Shown: positions 47,852 through 58,490, numbered from the stretch's first letter. The stretch: 64,000 nt of DNA from Aliiroseovarius crassostreae (GCF_001307765.1 NZ_LKBA01000023.1:62001-126000), one strand, 5' to 3'. A program made the numbers and translations. Notes: a model not told the origin generated them from the letters alone.

Positions 47852-48466
47852 TTACGACCCGCGCGCTGAACTTGGCAAATGCGGTGCAACCGCGACCAGA
47901 GCCCGCGCCCGCCCGCCCTCGGATGTGGCATTTTCATATTGGTGGTCGTAATCCGCATCAAAATAAAAGGCATCCCCCTGAACAAGAAGATGGCGCCGAC
48001 CATGAATGGTCAGGGCGATCTGCCCCTCGATCACATAGACCAGTTCACCCCCTTTATGGGCATGGGGTTTTGAAGGGCGCCCTGTTTCAGGAAACTCGGC
48101 CAGATAGGCTTCGAGCAGGCGATCGGGCACCGGAAAATCCAGGCTTTCGAACAGGTAGGACACGCCCTCCTGCCCGTCGATCGGCAGTGTGATCCGGTCC
48201 TCGGCGCGCACATGCACGGCTGTCGGCCGGGCATCTTCCGGGGTGAAAAAGTGATCCAGCCCCACGCCGAACACAAGGGAGATGCGCACAAGAGTTGGCA
48301 ATGTGGGCACAACCACACCGCGTTCAATCTTGGACAGCATCCCGGCGGAGAGGCCGGTATGTTCCCCCAATTGCGCCAGCCCCAGCCGCTTGTCGGTGCG
48401 CAACTGGTGGATTTTCGGACCGATTCGGTAGGCGTCGATCTGCTCGATCAGCGTGTCTGACAACAT
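47852..48466 (-). CDS. XRE-family regulator with C-terminal cupin domain
   Basis: A 204-residue protein with an XRE helix-turn-helix (about residues 17-75: LGLAQLGEHTGLSAGMLSKIERG) and a cupin_2 sensor domain (about 120-195: GELVYVIEGQIALTI, GDAFYFDADYDHQYEN). PuuR, which represses putrescine catabolism, has this architecture, and a PuuD-like gene lies downstream on the same strand. AGGAA precedes the ATG. Because the gene is divergent from the fasciclin lipoprotein gene it could also control that unit. Confidence 0.88.
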   Translation of the reverse strand: MLSDTLIEQIDAYRIGPKIHQLRTDKRLGLAQLGEHTGLSAGMLSKIERGVVVPTLPTLVRISLVFGVGLDHFFTPEDARPTAVHVRAEDRITLPIDGQEGVSYLFESLDFPVPDRLLEAYLAEFPETGRPSKPHAHKGGELVYVIEGQIALTIHGRRHLLVQGDAFYFDADYDHQYENATSEGGRARALVAVAPHLPSSARGS

Positions 48467-48546
48467 GGGGGTGTTCCTTTCCTTTTCGGTTTCTTTTGCC
48501 CCTCCGGAAAGAAGGCACAGATTACTTTACTCACATTACAGAATTA

Positions 48547-48599
48547 TTCACATCACGAAAAAGTGGGTTGAGATGCAGGTAACTTTTCACATCATGAAA
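48547..48599. promoter_or_regulatory. Paired direct-repeat operator candidate
   Basis: TTCACATCACGAAA at 48547-48560 and TTCACATCATGAAA at 48586-48599 differ by one base and lie 39 bases apart, in the gap between the XRE-cupin gene and the fasciclin gene. The second is also a dyad (TTTCA, five bases, TGAAA). Confidence 0.5.
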
Positions 48600-48639
48600 T
48601 TATTGTTCTCTAAATTCAAAACAAAAAAGGAGCGTTACA

Positions 48640-49146
48640 ATGTCGTTCAAGACGCTGAACCTGAAAAACACCACTCTTGCACTGGCCCTGGCGATGGCCC
48701 CCCTTGCTGCCTGCACCTCATATGCCGGGAGCGGCCCTGATATCGTGGACACTGCGGTCTCAGCCGGGAGCTTCAATACGCTGGCGGCTGCTCTTGATGC
48801 TGCTGACCTTGTCGAAACCCTGAAAGGCGACGGCCCATTCACTGTCTTTGCCCCCACGGACGAAGCCTTTACCGCCCTGCCGGAAGGCACCGTGGAGACG
48901 CTTCTGAAGCCTGAAAACAAGGATCAGCTGACCGCAATCCTCACCTATCACGTGGTGCCTGGAAAAGTGATGTCCGGCGATGTGGTGCAACTGACCTCTG
49001 CCACCACCGTCAATGGCAGCGACGTGTCCGTGAAAGTCATGAATGGCAGCGTGATGATCAATGACGCCAAGGTCACCACCGCAGATGTGGGTGCAAGCAA
49101 TGGCGTGATCCATGTGATCGACAAGGTGCTGATCCCCGCGAATTGA
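48640..49146 (+). CDS. Fasciclin-domain lipoprotein
   Basis: A 168-residue protein: basic start, hydrophobic segment and lipobox LAAC (cysteine near residue 25), then one FAS1 domain with the H1 motif [17 protein letters not shown] and the second conserved block [16 protein letters not shown]1 proteins mediate adhesion or surface association. AAAAAGGAG lies upstream. It is followed 84 bases later by a DUF378 gene on the same strand. Confidence 0.9.
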   Translation: MSFKTLNLKNTTLALALAMAPLAACTSYAGSGPDIVDTAVSAGSFNTLAAALDAADLVETLKGDGPFTVFAPTDEAFTALPEGTVETLLKPENKDQLTAILTYHVVPGKVMSGDVVQLTSATTVNGSDVSVKVMNGSVMINDAKVTTADVGASNGVIHVIDKVLIPAN

Positions 49147-49230
49147 GGCCCAAGTATATCAGGCCGGAGCATTTCGGGCCGGCCGCGTCAGGTTTGGCGC
49201 GGCCACTCTTAAACACGGAAAGGAAATGTT

Positions 49231-49434
49231 ATGACTTATACCCATCTTGTCACCCTGATCCTCGTCTGTATCGGCGGGGTGAACTGGGGCCTTGTCGGCC
49301 TTGCGAATTTTGATCTTGTTGCGGCGCTGCTGGGCGACATGTCAATCCTGTCGCGCATTGTCTATCTGCTGGTGGGCGTCTCGGCGGTCTATCAACTGGT
49401 TGGGGCCAGCCGGTGCCTGAAGGCAGCCGCCTGA
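49231..49434 (+). CDS. DUF378 small membrane protein
   Basis: A 67-residue protein with two membrane helices and the family motif GGVNWGLVGL in the first. GGAAAGGAAA precedes the ATG. Function of the family is unknown. Its stop is followed 15 bases later by a hairpin shared with the convergent GlcG-like gene. Confidence 0.88.
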   Translation: MTYTHLVTLILVCIGGVNWGLVGLANFDLVAALLGDMSILSRIVYLLVGVSAVYQLVGASRCLKAAA

Positions 49435-49449
49435 CCACAGAATTGAAAC

Positions 49450-49476
49450 GGGGCTTACCCCTCGGCGGTAAGCCCC
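49450..49476. terminator. Convergent hairpin between DUF378 and GlcG-like genes
   Basis: A 10-bp perfect stem (GGGGCTTACC / GGTAAGCCCC) with a 7-base loop overlaps the last codons of the GlcG-like gene. T-runs are weak on both strands. Confidence 0.55.
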
Positions 49477-49880
49477 ACCGCGTCAATTCCTGCCGCCCCT
49501 GCGAGCAGGTCATTTTCCGACGTATCCCCGGTGACACCAACCGCACCGATCACCGTGCCGGTATCATTTCGCACCAGAATGCCCCCCGGCACCGGCACCA
49601 GACGCCCGTTATAGGCGCCATTGGCAGCGAGGATGAAATAGCTCTGCGCTTCAGCCCGGTCGCGCTGGGCCGTGCCACCAATCCCCAGCATAATCGAGCC
49701 ATAAGCCTTGCCCTGGGCAATATCGAACCGGCCCGGAGGGGCGCCTTCACCGCGTTCAAACGCAATCACATGACCGCCCGCATCCACCACCACAACCGAC
49801 AGGGGCTTCATCCCCTCATCCCGGCCCTTTTCCTTGGCCACACGAATGATTTCGCGCGCCTGTTCCACTGTGAGTGTCAT
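49455..49880 (-). CDS. GlcG/HbpS-like heme-binding family protein (DUF336)
   Basis: A 141-residue protein of the GlcG/HbpS family. Motifs include LSVVVVDAGGHVIAFERG near the N terminus and VPVPGGILVRNDTGTVIGAVGVTGDTSENDL at the C terminus, split by a linker. Members bind heme or accompany glycolate oxidase genes; the job here is inferred only from context. It begins ten bases after malate synthase G, and glcB-glcG pairing occurs in glycolate operons. The ATG at 49880 has AGGA upstream. Confidence 0.82.
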   Translation of the reverse strand: MTLTVEQAREIIRVAKEKGRDEGMKPLSVVVVDAGGHVIAFERGEGAPPGRFDIAQGKAYGSIMLGIGGTAQRDRAEAQSYFILAANGAYNGRLVPVPGGILVRNDTGTVIGAVGVTGDTSENDLLAGAAGIDAVGLTAEG

Positions 49881-49893
49881 CACTTTTCCTTTT

Positions 49894-52041
49894 TCACCCG
49901 GCCAATGCGGCCTTCAATGCAAGGCGCCGCGCATGCAGCACCGGTTCAGTATAGCCGGACGGTTGCACCCGTCCCTTGAACACAAGATCACAAGCTGCCT
50001 GAAACGCCTGACCCTCAAAATCAGGCGCCATCGGGCGATAGGCCGGGTCCTCCGCGTTCTGCGCATCCACAATCGCCGCCATCTTTTTAAGAGCTGCCAT
50101 CACCTCCTCCTCGCTGACCACACCATGGTGCAGCCAGTTCGCAAGGGCCTGGGAACTGATCCGACAGGTGGCGCGGTCTTCCATCAGGCCCACATCATGA
50201 ATGTCCGGCACTTTTGAGCACCCCACCCCCTGGTCGACCCAACGCACCACATAGCCCAGAATTCCCTGCGCGTTGTTTTCCACCTCCTGGCGGATATCCT
50301 CGGCAGACCAGTTCACCCCATCCGCCACCGGAAGGGTCAACAGATCATCAAGGCGCCCGCGCGCGCCCCCTTTGCGCAACGCATCCTGTCGGGCCAGCAC
50401 ATCAATATCGTGGTAATGCGTGGCATGCAGGGTGGCGGCGGTTGGGCTGGGCACCCAGGCGCAGGTGGCACCCGCTTTCGGGTGGCCGATCTTGTCTGCC
50501 AGCATCTGTCCCATCCGGTCGGGCATCGCCCACATGCCTTTGCCGATCTGCGCCCTGCCCTTCAGCCCGCAAGCCAGCCCGATATCCACATTGCGATCCT
50601 CGTATGAGGCAATCCATTTCGACCCTTTCATATCCCCCTTGCGGATCATGGGGCCCGCCTCCATCGAGGAATGAATTTCATCCCCGGTGCGATCCAGGAA
50701 GCCGGTATTGATAAAGGCCACACGAAATTTGGCCGCGCGAATGCATTCCTTGAGGTTCACAGACGTGCGGCGCTCCTCATCCATGATGCCCAGCTTGACC
50801 GTATACCGTGGCAGGCCCAGCACCGCTTCGACCCGGCTAAAGATCTCGTCCGAGAAGGCAACCTCTTCCGGCCCATGCATCTTGGGCTTCACCACGTAAA
50901 CCGACCCGGTCACCGAGTTCCCGCCGGTGCGCGACAGGTCATGCATGGCGATGAGCGTGGTGATCATTGCATCCATCAGCCCCTCGCCGATCTCTTCTCC
51001 CTCAGAGGTCAGGATCGCGGGGTTGCTCATCAAATGGCCCACATTCCGCACGAGCATCAACGACCGGCCCTTCAGGGTGATCGGCTGCCCGTCGCTGTCA
51101 AGATAGGTGCGGTCCGGGTTCATCTTGCGGGTGATGGTCTTGCCCGATTTTTCAAAGCTTTCTTCCAGATCCCCCCGCATCAGGCCCAGCCAGTTGGAAT
51201 AGGCCAGCACCTTGTCTTCGGCATCCACCGCGGCGACACTGTCTTCGCAATCCATGATGGTGGACATGGCGCTTTCCAGGATGACATCCGAGATATTTGC
51301 CGGGTCATCCTTGCCAATCGGGTGAGATGCGTTCACGCAAACAACCACATGCAATCCGTTGTGTTTGAAGACAAATTCGGATCCACCCTCCGCCGAACCA
51401 ACAAAGTTTTCCGGCGAGACAAGGCGCGCCTCGCCCCTTGAGGTCGAGATCACCAGCCCATCCTCAATACGCAACCCACGCACGTCCGACCATTTGACCC
51501 CATCCAGCGCAACAGCCTTGTCCAAAAACCCCTTGGCCCAGTCAATCACCCGCGCACCACGTGCAGCATCATAGCCCCCAGCCTCGGGCAGATCCCCCAT
51601 TGCGTCGGTGCCGTAAAGCGCGTCATACAGGCTGCCCCAACGCGCATTGGCTGCATTGAGTGCAAAACGCGCATTCATGATCGGCACCACCAGCTGTGGA
51701 CCCGGGATCAGGGCGATTTCCGGGTCGACATTTTCCGTCCCGATCTCAAAATCCGGGCCTTCCGGCACCAGATATCCGATTTCCTCAAGGAAAGACCGAT
51801 AGGCCATGGGGTCATGTGATTGCCCACGATGGGCGATATGCCATGTATCCAACTGCGTTTGCAGCGCGCTCCGCCGCTCCAGCAGGGCACGGTTTTTGGG
51901 CATGAGGTCTGCCACCAGATCCGCAAATCCCGACCAGAACGCCCCGGCCTCCACCCCGGTTCCCGGCAATGCCCGATCTTCAAGGAACGCGGCCAGCTCG
52001 GCAGCAACGGACAGTCCGGCACGGTTGGTATAGTCGGTCAT
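49894..52041 (-). CDS. glcB: Malate synthase G
   Basis: Malate synthase G condenses glyoxylate with acetyl-CoA to malate. The 715-residue protein is the long single-chain form with family motifs [48 protein letters not shown], and [20 protein letters not shown]; the catalytic-site region MWAMPDRM is present near residue 515. AGGTG precedes the ATG at 52041. The frame extends upstream to 52101 without support. With the GlcG-like gene it forms a two-gene unit, consistent with growth on glycolate, acetate or algal-derived C2 compounds. Confidence 0.96.
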   Translation of the reverse strand: MTDYTNRAGLSVAAELAAFLEDRALPGTGVEAGAFWSGFADLVADLMPKNRALLERRSALQTQLDTWHIAHRGQSHDPMAYRSFLEEIGYLVPEGPDFEIGTENVDPEIALIPGPQLVVPIMNARFALNAANARWGSLYDALYGTDAMGDLPEAGGYDAARGARVIDWAKGFLDKAVALDGVKWSDVRGLRIEDGLVISTSRGEARLVSPENFVGSAEGGSEFVFKHNGLHVVVCVNASHPIGKDDPANISDVILESAMSTIMDCEDSVAAVDAEDKVLAYSNWLGLMRGDLEESFEKSGKTITRKMNPDRTYLDSDGQPITLKGRSLMLVRNVGHLMSNPAILTSEGEEIGEGLMDAMITTLIAMHDLSRTGGNSVTGSVYVVKPKMHGPEEVAFSDEIFSRVEAVLGLPRYTVKLGIMDEERRTSVNLKECIRAAKFRVAFINTGFLDRTGDEIHSSMEAGPMIRKGDMKGSKWIASYEDRNVDIGLACGLKGRAQIGKGMWAMPDRMGQMLADKIGHPKAGATCAWVPSPTAATLHATHYHDIDVLARQDALRKGGARGRLDDLLTLPVADGVNWSAEDIRQEVENNAQGILGYVVRWVDQGVGCSKVPDIHDVGLMEDRATCRISSQALANWLHHGVVSEEEVMAALKKMAAIVDAQNAEDPAYRPMAPDFEGQAFQAACDLVFKGRVQPSGYTEPVLHARRLALKAALAG

Positions 52042-52261
52042 GGGGCACCTCTCTTTGCGATCTGTTACAGGCAAACTCCCCCAAACAGCGTTGGCAGGCA
52101 ATTGAAATCCTCGGCAGGTCAGTTAAGGGAAACTGAACCGACAGGTGAGTTTTTCCATCGCGCGCCCTGACAGTCCGTCCCACCATCACACCATTCGTTC
52201 TGCTTGCAGCCCCTCACCGGGCGAATTACGTTAGCGCCAAACATATCAAAGGCTCCCCGAC

Positions 52262-54826
52262 ATGACCGAACAGGCCCAGAACCAGGCACCGCAGAAAATC
52301 CACCTTTCCGACTACACCCCACCGGCCTATCTGGTGGAGGAGGTGGCGCTGAGCTTCAAGCTCGCCCCCACTGCCACGCGTGTCTCCTCGAAAATCCGCT
52401 TCAAACCCAATCCGGCTGCCGCAAGCAGGGAATTTTTCCTGCATGGGGAGTATCTGACCCTGATTTCCGCAAGGATCGACGGCAAGGACGTCACCCCGGA
52501 GCTGGTTGACGGTGGCCTGCGCTGCGACGTGCCGGATGCTGCGTTTGTCTGGGAAGCTGAGGTCGATATCAATCCCGAGGCCAACACCGCGCTGGAAGGG
52601 CTTTACATGTCAAACGGCATGTATTGCACCCAATGTGAAGCCGAAGGGTTCCGCCGCATCACCTATTACCCCGATCGCCCGGATGTCATGGCCCCCTTCA
52701 AGGTGCGCATCGAAGGGGACCAGCCGGTGATGCTGTCGAACGGCAACCCGGTGGCCTCGGGCGATGGCTGGGCAGAATGGAATGACCCTTGGCCAAAACC
52801 CGCTTATCTCTTTGCCCTTGTGGCAGGCGATCTGGTGGCGCGCGACGACAGGTTCACCACCATGTCGGGCAAAGAGGTCGATCTGAAACTCTGGGTGCGC
52901 CCCGGAGACGAGGGCAAGACCGCTTTTGGCATGCAGGCGCTGAAAGACAGCATGAAATGGGATGAAGAGGTCTACGGACGTGAATATGACCTCGATATTT
53001 TCCAGATTGTTGCCGTGAGCGATTTCAATATGGGCGCGATGGAGAACAAGGGGCTGAACATCTTCAACACCTCCGCCGTGCTCGCCTCACCCGACACCTC
53101 GACAGATGCGAATTTCGAGCGGATCGAAGCGATCATCGCGCATGAGTATTTCCACAACTGGACCGGAAACCGGATCACCTGCCGAGATTGGTTCCAGCTC
53201 AGCCTCAAGGAAGGGCTGACCGTGTTCCGCGATCAGCAGTTTTCCGGCGACATGCGATCCGAGGCCGTGTGCCGGATCAATGATGTCATCGCCCTGCGCG
53301 GTCGACAGTTCCGCGAAGATAACGGCCCGCTTGCCCATCAGGTCCAGCCTGACAGTTTTGTCGAAATCAACAATTTCTACACGGCGACCATCTATGAAAA
53401 AGGTGCCGAACTCATTCGCATGATGAAGACACTGGTGGGGCATGAGGAATATTACAAGGCGCTGGATCTTTACTTTGCCCGCCATGATGGCGAGGCTGCG
53501 ACCATCGAAGATTGGGTGCGGGTCTTTGAAGACAGCACCGGGCGTGACCTGACCCAGTTCCGTCGCTGGTACAAACAGGCTGGCACCCCGCGCCTGAAGG
53601 TGACGGATCAGTTTGAAGATGGCACCTATACCCTTCATTTTGAACAACAAACTCCACCGACACCTGGTCAGGATGAAAAGCTGCCACAGCATATTCCCGT
53701 GGCGGTTGGGCTGCTTGGCGCCAATGGGGACGAAGTGCTCGGCACGCAAATCCTCGAAGTGACAGACGCCGTGCAAAGCTTCAGCTTCAGTGGGCTGGGC
53801 GCGAAACCCACCCTGTCGATCCTGCGCCATTTCTCCGCCCCGGTGATCTTGGAGCGCGAAAGCTCTGCCGAAGAGCGCGCTTTCCTGCTCGCCCATGACA
53901 CCGATCCGTTCAATAAATGGGAAGCCGGGCGGACCCTGGCAAAAGATGTCCTGATCGCGATGATCACTGGCGAGAGCACCCCCGGCGGGGCCTATCTTGA
54001 TGCCGTGGCCGCGATGCTGCGTGATGACAACCTTGATCCCGCCTTCCGGGCGCTTGCAATGGGGCTGCCGGGGCAAGATGATCTGGCTCAGACGCTGGCA
54101 GATGCGGGAATGACCCCCGATCCGATGGCGATATATAACGCCCATCAGACCCTGCGCCAGCAAATGGCCGAACACCTGCAGGACCTGCTGCCAAGGCTGA
54201 GCGCGGAAATGACCGTGACAGACGCGTTTCAACCCAATGCGGAACAAGCAGGCAAACGTGCCCTTGGGCTGGAAGTGCTGAAGCTCACCAACCGGCTGGA
54301 TGGCGGCATTGCGGCTCAGGCACAATATGACCAGGCGGACAACATGACCCTGCGCCTGGGCGCCCTTGGCTGCCTGCTCGACGTGCAGAAAGGCGAAGCA
54401 GCGCTTGCAGATTTCCGCAACCGGTTTGAGGGGGATGCTCTGGTCATGGACAAATGGTTTGCCATGCAGGTGGCCCATGGCACCCCGGACCGCGCTGCAG
54501 AAATCGCCGCTGAGCTGGCGAAAGACGCGGATTTCAACTGGAAAAACCCCAACCGCTTCCGCGCCCTCTTCGGCGCCCTGATGATGAACCAACCAGCTTT
54601 CCACGACGCCTCGGGCAAAGGCTATGCGCTCTTTGCCGACTGGCTGATCCGACTTGATCCGGTCAACCCGCAGATCACCGCCCGCATGAGCTCAGGCTTT
54701 GAAACCTGGAAACGCTGGGATGTGGATCGGCAGGCGCTGATGAAAACGGCGCTGGAACGGATCCTCGCCTCCCCGGATCTGTCCTCGGACACGCAGGAAA
54801 TGGTCAGCCGCATTCTGAACGGCTGA
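52262..54826 (+). CDS. pepN: Aminopeptidase N
   Basis: A zinc metallopeptidase of family M1 that removes N-terminal residues from peptides in the cytoplasm. The 854-residue product has the substrate-binding motif GAMEN, the zinc site HEYFHNW followed by the distal glutamate in LKEGLTVFRDQQF, and the long helical C-terminal domain (from about residue 540) of the E. coli PepN type. It is monocistronic, closed by a strong intrinsic terminator at 54853-54882. Confidence 0.96.
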   Translation: MTEQAQNQAPQKIHLSDYTPPAYLVEEVALSFKLAPTATRVSSKIRFKPNPAAASREFFLHGEYLTLISARIDGKDVTPELVDGGLRCDVPDAAFVWEAEVDINPEANTALEGLYMSNGMYCTQCEAEGFRRITYYPDRPDVMAPFKVRIEGDQPVMLSNGNPVASGDGWAEWNDPWPKPAYLFALVAGDLVARDDRFTTMSGKEVDLKLWVRPGDEGKTAFGMQALKDSMKWDEEVYGREYDLDIFQIVAVSDFNMGAMENKGLNIFNTSAVLASPDTSTDANFERIEAIIAHEYFHNWTGNRITCRDWFQLSLKEGLTVFRDQQFSGDMRSEAVCRINDVIALRGRQFREDNGPLAHQVQPDSFVEINNFYTATIYEKGAELIRMMKTLVGHEEYYKALDLYFARHDGEAATIEDWVRVFEDSTGRDLTQFRRWYKQAGTPRLKVTDQFEDGTYTLHFEQQTPPTPGQDEKLPQHIPVAVGLLGANGDEVLGTQILEVTDAVQSFSFSGLGAKPTLSILRHFSAPVILERESSAEERAFLLAHDTDPFNKWEAGRTLAKDVLIAMITGESTPGGAYLDAVAAMLRDDNLDPAFRALAMGLPGQDDLAQTLADAGMTPDPMAIYNAHQTLRQQMAEHLQDLLPRLSAEMTVTDAFQPNAEQAGKRALGLEVLKLTNRLDGGIAAQAQYDQADNMTLRLGALGCLLDVQKGEAALADFRNRFEGDALVMDKWFAMQVAHGTPDRAAEIAAELAKDADFNWKNPNRFRALFGALMMNQPAFHDASGKGYALFADWLIRLDPVNPQITARMSSGFETWKRWDVDRQALMKTALERILASPDLSSDTQEMVSRILNG

Positions 54827-54852
54827 TCCGCCCCCCATTACCGATCCCTGAA

Positions 54853-54882
54853 GGGCGGCGGCCTGTTCCGCCGCCCTTTTTT
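54853..54882 (+). terminator. Intrinsic terminator of pepN
   Basis: A 9-bp perfect GC stem (GGGCGGCGG / CCGCCGCCC) with a 6-base loop is followed by six T, 26 bases after the stop. Confidence 0.92.
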
Positions 54883-54888
54883 CTTGTC

Positions 54889-54938
54889 TCAAATATCCCG
54901 GGGTGAGCGCGCTTGTCGCGCGAGGGGCAGCGCCCCTT
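54889..54938 (+). repeat. Dispersed double-hairpin repeat, copy C
   Basis: Same lead and stem II (AGGGGC 54923-54928, GCCCCT 54932-54937) as copies A and B. Stem I is a different but fully paired sequence, GCGCG (54907-54911) with CGCGC (54917-54921) and loop CTTGT. Spacing between stems is the same single G. It begins right after the pepN terminator. Confidence 0.85.
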
Positions 54939-55056
54939 GATGATGCCCACCCTGATCCCACGCCGCGCCCTACCGACAGACCAATCGCCAGCCCCCTTGC
55001 CCCGGCTCGCGCCCTGCCCTAGAAGGCAGGGGAAACGAAATCATGGGAAAGCACAT

Positions 55057-56571
55057 ATGTTGGATCATCTCGCCTATGAAACCCCGAAACCAAAAGTCAT
55101 TGCCGGGGCAAAGGAAGATTGGGAACTGGTTATCGGGATGGAAATCCACGCCCAGGTCAGCTCCAACGCCAAGCTGTTTTCCGGCGCGTCAACCAAGTTC
55201 GGCGCCGAGCCCAACTCCAATGTGGCTTTCGTGGATGCCGCCATGCCGGGCATGTTGCCGGTCATCAATGAATATTGCGTAGAGCAGGCTGTGCGCACCG
55301 GGTTGGGGCTGAAGGCCGATATCAACCTGTTCTCGGCCTTTGACCGCAAGAACTATTTCTATCCCGACCTGCCGCAGGGCTATCAGATTTCGCAGCTGTA
55401 TCACCCCATCGTGGGCGAAGGCGAAGTGATCGTGGACATGGGGCCGGGCGTGGCCCGCAAGGTGCGCATCGAGCGTATCCACCTGGAACAGGATGCCGGC
55501 AAATCGGTGCATGACATGGATCCCAACATGTCGTTCGTGGACCTGAACCGCACCGGCGTCGCCTTGATGGAAATCGTCTCCCGCCCGGATATTCGTGGCC
55601 CGGAAGAGGCCGCGGCCTATGTCACCAAGCTGCGCCAGATTCTGCGTTACCTCGGCACCTGTGATGGAAACATGCAAAACGGCAACCTGCGCGCGGACGT
55701 GAACGTCTCGGTCTGTCGTCCGGGGCAATATGAGAAATACATGGAGACGCAGGATTTCTCGCATCTCGGCACCCGGTGCGAGATCAAGAACATGAACTCG
55801 ATGCGCTTCATTCAGGCCGCGATCGAGTATGAGGCCCGCCGCCAGATCGCCATTGTCGAAGACGGGGGCGAAGTGGTGCAGGAAACCCGCCTGTACGACC
55901 CGGACAAGAACGAAACCCGCTCGATGCGGTCAAAGGAAGAAGCACATGACTATCGCTACTTCCCCTGCCCTGACCTGCTGCCGCTCGAGATCGAACAGGA
56001 CTGGGTAGACGGGATTGCCGACACCCTGCCGGAACTGCCGGATGAGAAAAAAGCGCGTTTTGTCACCGATTTCGGCCTGTCGGAATATGACGCGGGCGTT
56101 TTGACCGCCGAAGCGGAAAGCGCCGCCTTTTTCGAGAAAGTGGCCGAGGGGCGTGACGGCAAGCTCGCCGCAAACTGGGTGATCAATGAACTCTTTGGTC
56201 GCCTGAAAAAAGAAGATCATTCGATCACCGAAAGCCCGGTCTCTCCCGAGCAGCTGGGGGGCATCATTGCGCTCATCACCAAGGGCGATATCTCGGGCAA
56301 GATCGCCAAGGATCTTTTCGAGATTGTCTATACTGAAGGTGGCGACCCGGCTGAGATTGTCGAGGCCCGCGGCATGAAGCAGGTGACGGATACCGGCGCC
56401 ATCGAAGCGGCCGTGGACGAGGTGATTGCCGCCAACCCCGCTCAGGTCGAAAAGGCCAAGCAAAACCCGAAACTGGTGGGCTTCTTTGTGGGGCAAGTGA
56501 TGAAAGCCACCGGCGGCAAGGCCAACCCGAAAGCGGTGAATGACATCGTGACGGCCAAGCTGGGCCTCTGA
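55057..56571 (+). CDS. gatB: Asp-tRNA(Asn)/Glu-tRNA(Gln) amidotransferase subunit B
   Basis: GatB activates and helps transamidate misacylated Glu-tRNA(Gln) and Asp-tRNA(Asn) with GatA and GatC. From the ATG at 55057 (GGGAAAG upstream) it is 504 residues. Family motifs: [53 protein letters not shown] and [14 protein letters not shown]. The C-terminal YqeY-like helical region ends in [16 protein letters not shown] weak hairpin terminator follows. gatA/gatC are not in the window. Confidence 0.97.
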   Translation: MLDHLAYETPKPKVIAGAKEDWELVIGMEIHAQVSSNAKLFSGASTKFGAEPNSNVAFVDAAMPGMLPVINEYCVEQAVRTGLGLKADINLFSAFDRKNYFYPDLPQGYQISQLYHPIVGEGEVIVDMGPGVARKVRIERIHLEQDAGKSVHDMDPNMSFVDLNRTGVALMEIVSRPDIRGPEEAAAYVTKLRQILRYLGTCDGNMQNGNLRADVNVSVCRPGQYEKYMETQDFSHLGTRCEIKNMNSMRFIQAAIEYEARRQIAIVEDGGEVVQETRLYDPDKNETRSMRSKEEAHDYRYFPCPDLLPLEIEQDWVDGIADTLPELPDEKKARFVTDFGLSEYDAGVLTAEAESAAFFEKVAEGRDGKLAANWVINELFGRLKKEDHSITESPVSPEQLGGIIALITKGDISGKIAKDLFEIVYTEGGDPAEIVEARGMKQVTDTGAIEAAVDEVIAANPAQVEKAKQNPKLVGFFVGQVMKATGGKANPKAVNDIVTAKLGL

Positions 56572-56592
56572 TTTTGTCGACATTTCTGGTAT

Positions 56593-56616
56593 AAGGCCCC
56601 CGCTGTGGGGCCTTTG
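56593..56616 (+). terminator. Hairpin downstream of gatB
   Basis: An 8-bp perfect stem (AAGGCCCC / GGGGCCTT) with a 6-base loop lies 21 bases after the stop; the following TGCCATTTCTT is only weakly T-rich. Confidence 0.6.
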
Positions 56617-56661
56617 CCATTTCTTCCAATCAGCCGACTGCGCGAACATACGGATGATGAT

Positions 56662-58377
56662 ATGACTGAACGACGCTCTGAACTCCTGATGCCTGCGGGC
56701 AATCTGCGAAAGCTGAAAATGGCGGTGCTTTATGGCGCCGACGCGGTCTATCTGGGCACGCCGGACATGTCGCTGCGCACCAAGTCGCAGTTTTCACTTG
56801 AAGACGTGATCGAAGGGGTCGAGTTCTGCCACCAGCATGGGCGCCGCGCCTATCTGACCCTGAACCTGTTCAGCCACAACAAGGACATCCCGAAGCTGGA
56901 CGAGTACATCGACACGGTGCGCAAGGTGAAGCCCGACGGGCTGATCATCGCGGATCCCGGCGTGTTTCAATACGTGCGCACCCGCGCGCCTGAACTGCCG
57001 CTGCATATCTCGACCCAGGCCAATGTGTGTTCCTGGCTGTCGGTGAAATTCTGGGAGGATCAGGGGGCAGAGCTTGTGGTTCTGGCGCGCGAAGTGTCTT
57101 ACCCGGAGCTGGTTGAAATCCGTGAACAATGCCCGGATGTGAAGCTCGAAGCCTTCGTGCATGGCGCCATGTGCATGACCTATTCCGGCCGCTGTCTTTT
57201 GTCGAATTTCATGGCCGAACGCGGTGCGAACCAAGGCAACTGTGCGAACTCGTGCCGTTGGAACTATGGCGTGCGGATGCGCCTGAAGGATGGCACGATC
57301 GAAGATCTGAACATCACTGAAGACAACGCCGATATGTTTGAATTCCTACTTGAAGAGGGCGTGCGCCCCGGGGAATTCATGCCGATCGAGGAGGATGGGC
57401 GCGGCTCCTATATCCTCAATTCGCGCGACCTGTGCATCATGCCCAAGCTGGATGAATACCTGAAAATCGGCGTGGACAGCCTGAAGGTCGAAGGGCGTGG
57501 CAAGTCGGAATATTACTGTGCCATTGTCGCCCGCGCCTATCGCATGGCCATCGACGATTATTACGCCGATCCTGAGAACTGGGATCCGAAACCCTATATG
57601 CGCGAGCTGGAGGCGGTGGGCAACCGTGGCTATACGCTCGCCTTCCACAATGGCCGGCTGACCAATTATTCACATGACTACGAACACACCGCGTCCTTGG
57701 CGCAGTGGGAATATGCCGGGGTTGTGAAAGAGGCCACCGAGGACGCTTTCCTGATCGAAGTGAAAAACAAGCTCGAGGCAGGGGAAGTGCTGGAGTTCAT
57801 CTCTCCCATCGCGCGCGAAACCGTTTTACTGCGGATGTATGATTTTGAAGATGCCGAAACGGGTGAGGTGAAAGAGGTGGTGCAAGGCGGCACCAGAACC
57901 ACCATCCGTGTGCCCTTTGCCCTGTTTGATCATGAGGACCTGGATCACCTCAAGGCGCAGTTCCCGGCCTTCACCGTGATGCGCAAGGAAAAGGCCCTGA
58001 CGGATGAGCAATGGAAACGGATCCGCTTTGACAAACTCACCCAAGGGCTTGAGATCACGGGGAAAGAAAACCCCAAAGCCTATGAAAAACGCCGTGACGC
58101 GCTGTCCGAGGCGATTGCCGAAGATGGGCGCGAGATGCGCTATAAGACCAACCGGGTCGGCACTGATGGTTGTTGTGGCAAGGGCTGTAACGGCTGCCTG
58201 ATCTTCTGGCAGGGCGACCAATACGCCAAGGCGCGCGAGGTTTTGCTTAAACGCAAACAGGGGGAACAATTGACCCGGGCCGAGGCAAACGAGCTCCGTC
58301 TGGCCGCAGCCCCATTTGCCCCTGCGGATCTTACATTTGCAGATATACCCCAAAGCGACGTGCCGATTCTGCGCTGA
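56662..58377 (+). CDS. U32 family protein, TrhP/YegQ-like tRNA hydroxylation enzyme
   Basis: A 571-residue member of peptidase family U32, whose characterised bacterial members of this type (TrhP) take part in prephenate-dependent hydroxylation of tRNA wobble uridine. N-terminal motifs LLMPAGNLRKLKMAVLYGADAVYLG and, further on, HGAMCMTYSGRCLLSNF with NCANSCRWNY supply conserved cysteines. The C terminus carries a second cysteine cluster, CCGKGCNGC, so an iron-sulfur centre is plausible. The length exceeds the roughly 450-residue E. coli YegQ, with the excess at the C-terminal end. The start is the ATG at 56662; upstream sequence is not conserved. Older annotation as protease should be treated with caution. 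Confidence 0.83.
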   Translation: MTERRSELLMPAGNLRKLKMAVLYGADAVYLGTPDMSLRTKSQFSLEDVIEGVEFCHQHGRRAYLTLNLFSHNKDIPKLDEYIDTVRKVKPDGLIIADPGVFQYVRTRAPELPLHISTQANVCSWLSVKFWEDQGAELVVLAREVSYPELVEIREQCPDVKLEAFVHGAMCMTYSGRCLLSNFMAERGANQGNCANSCRWNYGVRMRLKDGTIEDLNITEDNADMFEFLLEEGVRPGEFMPIEEDGRGSYILNSRDLCIMPKLDEYLKIGVDSLKVEGRGKSEYYCAIVARAYRMAIDDYYADPENWDPKPYMRELEAVGNRGYTLAFHNGRLTNYSHDYEHTASLAQWEYAGVVKEATEDAFLIEVKNKLEAGEVLEFISPIARETVLLRMYDFEDAETGEVKEVVQGGTRTTIRVPFALFDHEDLDHLKAQFPAFTVMRKEKALTDEQWKRIRFDKLTQGLEITGKENPKAYEKRRDALSEAIAEDGREMRYKTNRVGTDGCCGKGCNGCLIFWQGDQYAKAREVLLKRKQGEQLTRAEANELRLAAAPFAPADLTFADIPQSDVPILR

Positions 58378-58490
58378 TGCAGATGCTGGTAAAAACTGGC
58401 CATATGATGACTGGTCGCCTGTTTGGCGGCTGGTCAGAACCCCGCCAAAATGCTACATCCCACGAGCCCAAACACAGCGAGACAGGTTCC

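Noticed and set aside
53087-54604. A 505-codon open frame on the minus strand inside pepN
   Set aside because: Fully contained in pepN, no recognisable motif or start context; shadow frame.
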